64,000 bases of DNA from Coriolopsis trogii. Its lineage: Eukaryota; Basidiomycota; Agaricomycetes; Polyporales; Polyporaceae. The stretch lies in contig JAHYIO010000027.1 in the NCBI GenBank assembly GCA_020543525.1, positions 248,001 to 312,000 of the forward strand. Direction: 5' to 3'. Positions 55,188 through 64,000 of this stretch are shown here, in pieces. Numbering within the stretch: position 1 is the first letter of the stretch; every line of letters begins with the position of its first letter. Under the pieces are notes generated by a model. The model saw nothing but the letters and a program-made list of their open reading frames with translations, made no database searches and was not told the origin of the DNA. A program made the translations under genes and the position numbers.

Positions 55188-57893
55188 CTAAGCAGAGAAC
55201 CTCGCCCTCAGGTACTGCCCCTTGAGCTGCAAGACGGGGATGATGAAGACGAACAGGCCAGCAACGATGGCCGCCTCGCACCCGAACGCCTGCAGCGCGC
55301 CGTGCGAGGAGACCCAGTCGACCTGGTAGAACGCAACGCTGAAGCCACCAAAGCTACGGAACAGGTTCAGCAGCGCCGATATCTCGCCCTAAGAGGGAAA
55401 CACAGGGTGAGAACGTGTCTCGTCCAACGTACGGGCACAAGAGCGACTCGGAGGCGCACCTGGTATCGGGGGCAGCAGTCGTTGCAGTATGCGTCTGGGT
55501 AAGATCAAGGTGTTTAATACAGAACATGAATAGCGAGGATCGGACATTCGCGTACAGATGGCAGATGTGTTCACCATGACAGCGAACTGAACGAAAATCC
55601 AGCCGACGACGAGCACGGCGATGCTGAAGTGCTTCTCTAGAGACGCGCCCTGCAAGATGAAGCCGATGACATAGAGGATGACGGCTGGGTAGCACGCCCT
55701 GTGCATGCACATCCACGAAGTCAGCGCGTGTTGGCTCATCGAAGACCCGGCTAAAGACTAGAATTGAGGAGGAGGAGCTCACCATAGTCGACATTCGGCT
55801 TCGAACACTCCTTTGTTGCGCTGCACCGCGACCTCGAGAAGCCAGTCGATCAGATATCGGCCGACAATTTCGCCCAGAATGACGGCAACCTATGCATGTT
55901 GTATGCGGACGATGAGGGGGTGAGAGTAGAAAGGAAGGATGAGAGCGCACGATTGAGGAGGCGTACGTTCCCGAGATTTGTATCAGGTCGTAGCCGTACC
56001 CAACAGGGGGCGGACGCGCAAGTATGACCGTGTTCGTCACCTGGACACCAGGACCATTCTATGAGATGATGAAAGGAGGAGCAAGAAACTGCACGAACGT
56101 GTAGGCCTATCCCGAAGCCGAAGAGTACGCCCTGTATATCTTGAGCATGAGCTGCCACGACGGGATGGGTACGGACATACCTCGAAGAGAAGAGCAGCGA
56201 CCATGTGTGGCCTCCGTAACACGCGCATCGGGGCCGCCGCTATAGTCGACCAGGAATCGCGGTAGCGTGCCATGCGGGCTCCTGTGATTCCTATCAAGGT
56301 TTCAATGCGATACCTGAGACCGTCACGCTTGAGGCGTAGAGGGTTGGTGTCCCGCAGGTGGCGATCGTACATCCTGGCAGTGAGTGCGCCATGGAGTTTT
56401 CCGGAAGTACACGAACTGACTGTGGACGTACGTTTCTTCCATGCAGAATGTGACGAGTAAGACCGTGATTGCGCTGATGATGGACCCGATTGCGTATGAC
56501 CACCTCCAGCTATCGCTCAATGAGACACTGATAATCTCTCGAGGGAGTATTGAGTCACATACTTTGCTTTAGCGATTAGAAACCCGAGGAAAAAGGGAGC
56601 AAGGACAGGAGACAGCACAAAACCCGCGGTCCATATGCTGAGCTGTAAAGGCAAGTTCACCAATGGGCCTGTCATCAATAGAGCTCATCGACCACGCACC
56701 TTGCGAGCTTGTAGGTGCAGAGGGTACATGTCCGCTACGACGTACAGGCCCTAAAACCGAGGATGGTCGGCTCAACACAACGTAGCAACCTGATTAAAGG
56801 CTACTCACCGAAACCTGTGCGCACGTCCTGTGGTCTCGGTTAGATTAGCATTGGGATACTTCTACAGCGACATACGTGAAGAACCCGTTGAGGCAGCGCA
56901 TTGCTAACGACCGAGCCCAAGATTGTGAGCATTGGCTGGCCTGCGAGTGTGGCAAGCTCGGAAAATCCGTACCGGCAGACGTGTTGAGGTTGGGTGCGAG
57001 GGTCACGCCTATGATTGTTGCCAATCCAATGACCTACATCCAATTGGTCCCATGATTGCGCGAGTCATTCAGAATCTCTGCTCACTTGTGACCAAAAAAG
57101 GACGGGAAGACGACCATAGCGCCTGATAAACATCACGGCGATGACACCACCCCAACCTGCCATAGTATCAACATGTGTTCATCATCTTCAGAACTGCACA
57201 TACCAAGCAAAAAGATAGCCCAGCTGTATTGACAGAACAGGCAGGGTCACAGAGGAGGCAATATGAATCATCATGAATGCGTACCTCGAGCCGAGTTGAT
57301 TCACCCTATTCGGCGTACTGCTGAATTCGGAAGCCATAGCAAATACGGCCGGGATGCCTATGCAGCAATCCTCAGCTGTGAGTAACACCAGACGGAGAAA
57401 TGCAGTGTGGCTTACCGATGGACGAACTAAAGTCGGGGATCATGCAAGCCAGAGTGACAACCGTCAGCTGGATACTTTTTCGTATGTTGGTCCACTACGA
57501 AACATGGTTAGAGAGTCATAGTGATGACCTGCAGGAGAGGAAAGGGGTGCATTACGTTCTGAGGGTCGGCTGGGTCATCCGTAGGTTGCGGCCACAGAAT
57601 CTTGGAGCCGTCTGTGGAGAGCTTGAGACACTTCGCAACCTCATTGCCTAACTCTGCCGGAGCAGCCCTGCGGCGTAGGTCATGTCAGGATGGGGGTAGC
57701 AGAAGTCACAATGCACTCGCCTGGGATCGAGCACGAGCCTCCCCGCGTTATCTTCTTGATAGGCCACTAAGAATTGATACATGTCGTCAGACGTAGTGAG
57801 GCAGTCGGCTTTGGTCTCCTCGGCTACAGCATCGTCAGCCTCGAGTGTCTGGTATCCTTTCTCGGGAATCACGTCTGGAGGGCGTTCGGACAT
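55188..57893 (-). CDS. Major facilitator superfamily transporter, 19 exons, 554 aa
   Basis: A fungal drug:H+ antiporter-like MFS protein. Exons: 57893-57721, 57667-57556, 57494-57416, 57357-57285, 57223-57204, 57156-57086, 57033-56973, 56903-56876, 56827-56809, 56750-56700, 56642-56563, 56527-56432, 56373-56181, 56131-56099, 56040-55951, 55889-55783, 55698-55556, 55494-55460, 55388-55188. The hydrophilic N-terminus is followed by KSIQLTVVTLACMIPDFSSS, then SWAIFLLGWGGVIAVMFIRR and YGRLPVLFWSQ (the loop 2-3 signature), NTSAAMRCLNGFFTTCAQVS, SWRWSYAIGSIISAITVLLV with MEET, a long central loop, and the second helix bundle ending ALLNLFRSFGGFSVAFYQVD and ARFSA. Intron 1 has a GC donor (AG|GCGAGT). 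Intron 11 would be 35 nt with a CAG acceptor or 46 nt with GAG. Substrate unknown. Confidence 0.9.
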
Positions 57894-60424
57894 GCTGCTG
57901 ACTTGGTGAACAAGGTAGAGGCGAAAAGTCAGGTTCTACAATCGAGGTGGCACCGTGCGAGTACCCTATTTAAGTCGGGGAGAACTCACATCTCGGACCT
58001 ATCTCACACCTGTCTTGCGAGAAGACTGCCATGTACTTATAATTAGCGCATCGACTGGAGTCGGACGAGCTCGTACGAGGGACTCACGCGTTAAGATAGC
58101 TTGTACGTCTCAGCGGTGTTCGAGGTGGTGACTCTCCGCCGCAGTTCAACTGCTAAAACGCCCTGGGTTAGTATATTATATCGAGGCACTTCACGGTACA
58201 TACCATTCCAAGGTCTTCCTTGGCACTTGCCCTTGATCGCGCGCATCCAGAACGAATTCAGTATCCGTTCGCTTGGACTGGGAGAAAGGTTCACTGCCAT
58301 TGACAACGCGTTCCGCTGTGAGAAGACCTGTGTCATACAAACAGGAATGCAACTCACAAGGATCGGAAATCCGAGCTGCATTTGGCCACAACTCACAGAG
58401 GCAGAGCATGCGAAGATTCATACGGGTCCCCGATAGCGGTCTGCCACAGTCACACGCGCTGGTATGTGAGCGTTCCATGAGGATGACATTGAGACGCGGT
58501 AGCCAAACGAAAGGCAGAGGTCTAACGTCAGTAGTATAAGGCCTCTTGGCGATGGTGTTGTGAGACAGGGGACTCATCAACAAGGTTTCTCTTGCCAGTG
58601 CCACGAGTGTTATGCGAGCGCTGAGACGCCCTCCTGCTTCTGTACCATCATCTTGAAATCCGACACACTCATCCCCTCGATTTTGGCATGCATTACTCTG
58701 TTCTGAGCTACCTGAACCCCGAAAAAGGTGGGACCACACTGCTACGATATGGGGGCGGAGGACATTCTACGACGAGGCTACATGCGACGCGATGCCCAGG
58801 CTTGACATGATGGCACGTCCCTCTTCCAATCCAAACGAGTCGCTCAAAACTCACCTGCAAATACCCCAGGGCAACAGTGTCCTCCTAGACATACACACGT
58901 CGATCCGGAAAGACGCTTACGAACGCTATGAGTGCCTCTCCATTGCTAGAGTGACTCGAGTTGTCGGCGGAGATTGGTCTGCCGTCACTGACTGCCGTAC
59001 TTTCGCACCTGGAGCTCAGAAATGTGGATGGTGAGTACTCTCTCCAATGTTCTGTCGGCGTTGAGTACGGGGGCCTCGATGTAGCAGACAATGGTCGTTG
59101 ATGTTTGCTAATGTTCACCTCGGAAGCTGTCCACAGACGCGCGCTTCGTTCGCCAAAGTGACGTACCCGTCTCGTCCGTACTCCATCAACACGTGTTTTG
59201 CAAACGCACTTGTTGTGTTTTTTCAGCGCATCTTTTCCCGTTGCTGCTGTTGTCTTGTTCCAAATGAGAGCGCTCACAACTTGATGATTTGCAGGGTGCA
59301 GGTTTAGCAGTCTGGTAGGATATTGTCGTATGGCTCGCGTTCGCAAACTGCGCGTTATTCGAATAAATGAAGCACTCGGACCTAAGAGCGTGGCGACCTT
59401 GCGTTGACCGTACAGTCAGGTGAGGGACAGGACCCAATCGATCACGCAGGAAGGGGCGCCATGTAACGACCAAACACAGGCGTGTCAGAGAGTAAAGGCC
59501 TCTGCATAGTATTCGAGTCTTCTAGTGTGGTCTTGCCTTCGCATTCTCCGACGGTGGTTGGTTGCGGGGAAAGGGAAGGCAAGACTGCCCCGGAAGACTG
59601 CATCCCATTCAAGCAAAGTAGACGCCGCAACGCACGGCGCGCACCATGTATACCATCACAGGGACATTGACAGTGATACTGTATGCGACGCTGGTCTCTC
59701 ATTCCGGACTCGGACTCCACTATTTTGTCCACATTTCTGGCGATCTACCGTCTACACCACGAAGAGAACGTCTTATAAGCGCTATCGTGTGCGGCAGCGG
59801 ATTCTCCCTTTTCATGATACGTCCCTGATGTCCGGTCAGGCAACAGCCTCGTGGTGCTTTATCGCGGAGTGAAGGGCTTGGGACTAAAACCCATGATGAG
59901 CCACGTCTGTCCTTGCAGCGCCGTACGGAGGCTCAGGTCAGGGGCGGCCTCAATTTGACAGCGCAGGCGGCCCGTGAAGAGGACGACCTTGACGGTGGCC
60001 AGGCTTCCTTGCACGACAAAGAAACTGTTGGTCTGCGCTTTGTGGTGATTGTTGACGACAACCATACAGGGACATTATGTGTAAAGCGTCCAAGCGCCCT
60101 CCATAGGCCTCTAACCAGGTCACCTATAGACCGGAACTGGGTACCAATTCATTCACACGGATCGTGAGTGGGCGGGGGCAAGTAATGACTTCAATGTTAT
60201 GTGCTAAAGCGCGTCTTAGGCATGGGTGACCTGCGAGGTATGACGGACGAGTCAGGGTTTCCCGCGGCCCGAGTCTTGCCTTTGCCGAGTGGCTTGGATA
60301 AAGGGAAGTTGAACCGCGTCCAAACTGTTCATCTCCTACCACACTCTCGTCTCCATCCACGCCCCGCTTCTCTTTCCCGTCTCCATCAACATCACCACTC
60401 AACTACCCCCCCCCAAAAAAAAAA
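57894..60424. other. 2.5 kb with gene remnants, no complete gene
   Basis: No full gene can be built. Minus-strand coding fragments are described separately. The end of the interval (60310-60424) is a C/T-rich leader with a run of nine C and eleven A directly at the next start codon. Confidence 0.45.
58610..59090 (-). pseudogene. Remnant of an unidentified, possibly F-box-type, gene (copy 1)
   Basis: A minus-strand segment after the acceptor-like AACATTAG near 59108 encodes TTIVCYIEAPVLNADRTLER and VLTIHISELQ, in the style of Leu-rich Agaricomycete F-box proteins, and stops at 58985. Further down, 58672-58610 encodes MSVSDFKMMVQKQEGVSALA and a stop. A related end, SDFEMMAWKQEGASVTML, occurs at 63295-63239. 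Shared protein sequence with differing codons suggests both were once coding. Confidence 0.4.
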
Positions 60425-61463
60425 ATGTGCGATGAGGCGTGGAAGCGATTTCTCGTCGACCCTGCCCAAAAAGGACCTGGGCAAAGCAATGGCACGCGTG
60501 GAAGGACCAAGAGAAAAGCCTCAACAATGGAGGACTTTGAGGTACGTTGTTGTTTCGTGCTCCCGTCTTCTACGTAGTAAATGCCCTCCCCCCTTCAACA
60601 AGCAAATTGAAGCGGAAATATCCCCACCAAGCAAGAGGTTCACATTTGCCGACCCAAGGTTGAGATTCGCGGACGCTGCGAACCTGACTTTGAACTCCCC
60701 GGTGGAGTTATCTTCGCCTTTCGCGCGTATGAATGCTCCTGGGGGCATCGTACTTAAGCCATGCGAAAGTGCTTCCGAATACGATGCATGGGCAGCCTTC
60801 GGTGCGGCTTTCTTTTCTCCCCCGTCAGAGTTTACGGTCAGTTTGGCGGTCGTTGCGCCTTCCCCGGTTGAGCATGTCGTTGGCAGCTGCCCAGATCACG
60901 ACTTCCAGTTGCCTGGATACAGGTTCATGGATTTACTTCCTGAACCCCCTGCCAAGGGGACGGGACGTGGGATTGAGCATCTTCAACCATACATTGTTTG
61001 CGAGACGAGTCTCCAAAGCACTACCATACGCTGTTTCCAGTCGAAGTGCCTGGATCCCCAGTTCAAAGACTTCACGATGACGCAACCATGCGAGGAGATG
61101 CTTGACCTTCGCGATATTGCGGCCTGTCTCGATCACCTGATGAACGGCCACTATCCAAAAGGGCACCGCGACAACGGCGCGGTCCGACCTTGTCTCGCTC
61201 CAGGTTGCCCGAAGATGGCCAGCGCGACGGAGATGAAGCGTCATTGGTGTCAAGTGCACCTCAAGATCAAGTTCAAGTGTCCCGACGATGGGCCTGGAGG
61301 GTGCCAAAAAGAGATGAATCGCTGGCAAGAATTCTTCGATAAGCACGGTGCTTGCGTAAGTTGCTTCGCTCTTCAAACACGACTTCTCGCTCACAATCTG
61401 CATTTCCCCTCTCAGATCCGCAGGGTCAGAGAGAGACAGCTGGCCGCCCAAGCCACAGCATGA
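60425..61463 (+). CDS. C2H2-like zinc-finger protein, 305 aa
   Basis: Three exons, 60425-60541, 60603-61355 and 61416-61463, with 61- and 60-nt introns. The ATG follows a run of C and A and opens MCDEAWKRFLVDPAQKGPGQ, then a basic stretch GRTKRKAST. The middle (about residues 60-200) is ordered-looking with several Cys. The Cys/His module lies at about 225-290: PCLAPGCPKMASATEMKRHW with a downstream CQVH, then KFKCPDDGPGGCQKEMNRW followed by FFDKHGAC. A basic helical tail ends the protein. The C-x4-C spacing with Pro and Gly inside (CxxPGC, CPGQGC, CPFPGC) is shared with the proteins at 21230 and 30242. Nucleic-acid binding is inferred only. Confidence 0.72.
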
Positions 61464-64000
61464 AGCAAGGGGATCGGACGAACTAGAATACTGCCCACAG
61501 CCCGCTGACAAGCTCGTCATTCCATTCTTCTCCACCCCATACCGTATCGCCACACGCTCGAGTGGTGCTCCATCCTTACTCCTCACTCATGCTCACCACG
61601 ACTCACGACCTCTTGATTGGACTTCCTTCTGTTGGACATATACACCTTAACCAAACCTGCACGACCGACCAATCACATATCTAATCCCTGTACATATACC
61701 ATTGTGCTCTACCTATGCCTCATACATTCTCGGCTCATTTGTATGCTTATATACCCGCTCACCGTCTTCATCGTAGGAATCTCTCACCTCCCGGTGCCCC
61801 CATTGTGCTCGTTCCTTCGTACTACAGCCTCGCGCTGGTTGGTGTCATCCGATGCGAGCAGCTATCAGTCGTACGATCTATCGAATAAAGTGCTGCTGCC
61901 TCGTATCGCGCTCATGTGCTTACCATGCTCGTCAATCTAACGGCATTGGCAATGCTATGCATGTGCTCCGCCAGGACACCTTACAGCGCTCGGGCACATC
62001 CGCTGCTGACTGGACGCCCGGCACCGTGGATAGTGAACACGACCTCGTCTACCCAAGAGCACAAGAGACGCAGACCGACGTCGGCAGACCGGTCGGGGTA
62101 GCAGGAAGTATCGGCAGACTGAGAGACAACGGAGATGCACCCGTTGCTACGCTGAACAAAGGTTCGACGATACCCACTGCTCATCATCTCGCTAGCACTC
62201 AGGCTGGACGCCAAGTCACCATGGTCGAAGACGTGCGTGACTTTCGACATCTGCGTATACTAGCATGCCAGCCTTTATGACGTTCGCGGTGAACGTGATA
62301 ACTCGCAGACATCACTGGCTGAGACGCGTAACGAGTAGATGTAACCACCGACGGGCGTAGGCAGTGAGAATGAGCTACATATAGGCAGGATTTGTAACAG
62401 CACCAGGACATACTGCCTTCTGGCGAGTCCGCACGTGCGAGATCGTAGTATCGGTACCTCACCATTGGTTCCATCCAACGGCTTGCACGGAAGGTAACGG
62501 AGGCCCGAGTCGTTAGGTTCCGACTCGAGGATTGTGGGCTCGAATATGGTTACTTACTCTGAGCGGGCATGGCCTAGTAAACAATAGCATGGATTCTAGT
62601 TGAACTTCGAAGGGAGGTACTGCAAAAAAGCTACATTGGGTCAGCATGAATGCCCATGACTCTCTTCACACAACACACACGTATGGGGAAATGTATTCTC
62701 CCCTAGGCAGGTCTTAAAGTGCTCCTGGAGGGATGGGCCACCCTTCCTCGCTCAAGTCCTGTGCATAGTTACGCATCACCGACTCGGTCGCCCACCTAGA
62801 TTCTCTTCACTGGCTTCCTCGCTCACCTTCGCTAGTGAGCTGGCTGCGACGTCTAACGCGCACTTGTCAGCTGCGTGGTATGCGTGACGATCTGAAAGAG
62901 AGAACGTGTCTGTGTGCACGATCTTGGCCGCCGGCGAACACCGACTGTTCCGGCTCGTGTCGGGTGCACCTCCTTCGGCGACGCGCACGCGGCGCACTGG
63001 CAGCGACTAGTAATCAGTAGGTTGTGTAGGTGTTTGTGTAAGCTGCTAGGTTGACTTTGCCCGACGATTAATCGTTTAACGATACATTCAGTATCCATCA
63101 TGGACTTACTGACATGTTGTCGCTCTGTCAAGTCAAGTAGGTGTCCCATCCTGGTCGGAGTCGTTCCGGATCGAGGAGATCCACCTCGTCTAGGTGGTCA
63201 TACAAGCCCGACAGCGTCTCAGGAGGGAGACTTGCGCGTCACAGCATAGTAACTGAGGCGCCCTCCTGTTTCCATGCCATCATCTCAAAATCCGACGAGA
63301 CCCCTGCACTCAGATCTGGTTGTTATGACTAGCTTCCAGTCACGCAGATATTAGCAGCAAGTGGAAACGCCTCGGTTGCGCAAGACATTGGGTGACATGC
63401 CAGAACGGAGCTCTGCCATGAACCCGACGTAGGTCCGGCATGTATGACAGTACATCCCCCTATTGAAGCCCGAAGAGATGCGGGACGCTCACCATAGTCT
63501 GCTCTAGAGCATGTTTTCCAACAAATACGCCCGGTTCTACCCCTCAAGGGGTTGTGAAACTCCGTCAGCTCCAGTGTGCTTTGCAGTTGTGACTCGGTGT
63601 GGGCAAAGTTGAGTTGGTCCTGGCCCTGATGGACTCGATTATTCATGTCTTGGCTCGGAGATGCAGATGTGAGTGCGTCTCGCGAAAGTCTCTACAGGCG
63701 TTGAGTATAGAGGAGTCTCGATGAGGCAGGCCAGGGATGGTCGTCGATTTTGCTATTGTCCCCCTCGGAGCACATCGGAACGCGCATCGCTCGGGCGCTC
63801 TACTTGCCGAGGTGAGTCTCCCGAAATAGTCTCAGTGTTCGTCTGGACTGTACAGTGTACTCTATCAAACCGTATACGATCAGCATGTATGGTGTTCTGG
63901 ATGATGTATATTGGATTCTTAGCCGTCGTGTCTTGCTAGGGGGAACAGAGCGCTCATGAAACAATGATCCAACAGGCCTTATACCCCAGGAGTTCGTTCA
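61464..64000. other. 2.5 kb end region, no supported gene
   Basis: Apart from the remnant at 63239-63740 nothing coherent is recognised. The first 400 bp are the 3' flank of the C2H2-like gene, with C/T- and AT-rich stretches. Confidence 0.45.
63239..63740 (-). pseudogene. Diverged second copy of the 58.6-59.1 kb remnant
   Basis: Codons at 63295-63239 encode SDFEMMAWKQEGASVTML and a stop, matching the end of copy 1 at ten of fourteen positions. About 450 bp upstream, CGACGACCATC with CATCGAGAC and ACTCAACGCC (63745-63695) parallels the block at 59095-59055 of copy 1. The sequence between the two ends differs in length and content, so at least one copy is rearranged. Confidence 0.4.

Noticed and set aside
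62490..62560. A tRNA-like stretch with GGTTCCGACTC and GGGCTCGAATA
   Set aside because: No complete cloverleaf with acceptor stem and anticodon arm could be drawn.

Overview
This window is nuclear DNA of a basidiomycete fungus, most likely an Agaricomycete; a Polyporales-type wood-decay lineage is an inference. The evidence is gene style: many-exon genes whose introns are mostly 46-80 nt with GTATGT/GTGAGT/GTACGT donors, compact spacing on both strands, and families typical of the group (a DUF6533 seven-helix protein, a small OPT transporter, an aryl-alcohol-dehydrogenase-like AKR, a snurportin, F-box proteins). No bacterial operons, CRISPR arrays, rRNA or clear tRNA genes were seen. Exon models were built by hand from splice signals, reading-frame phase and family alignment, and all multi-exon totals are divisible by three.

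Layout. 1-3 kb: no supported gene. 3-10.6 kb: PEX13 and three unrecognised proteins. 11-19.5 kb: a dense housekeeping block of DCP1 and PRP3 (divergent), a probable mitochondrial protein and MRPL16 (start codons only 50 bp apart), and EFM7. 19.5-25.8 kb: a gene-poor stretch with repeated GGGTGGC motifs, a C2H2-like protein and an aryl-alcohol-dehydrogenase-like reductase. 25.8-31.7 kb: a GT61 glycosyltransferase, snurportin-1 and a second C2H2-like protein. 34-39.9 kb: a MATE transporter divergent from SAM50, then a Cys-rich protein. 40.9-48.2 kb: an OPT transporter, a class I-like histone deacetylase and an F-box-like protein. 48.2-64 kb is accessory in character: a membrane-protein remnant, two paralogous tiny secreted proteins sharing RQEPCC, a DUF6533 gene with 14 exons (several very small), a 19-exon MFS transporter, gene remnants with a diverged second copy, and a third C2H2-like protein.

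Functional themes are mRNA metabolism (DCP1, PRP3, snurportin), mitochondrial and peroxisomal biogenesis (SAM50, MRPL16, PEX13), translation-factor methylation (EFM7), chromatin (HDAC), and solute or xenobiotic transport (MATE, OPT, MFS, with the AKR). The most novel-looking elements are the tandemly duplicated RQEPCC secreted-peptide genes and the extreme micro-exon structure of the DUF6533 gene, which appears to need a 2-nt exon.
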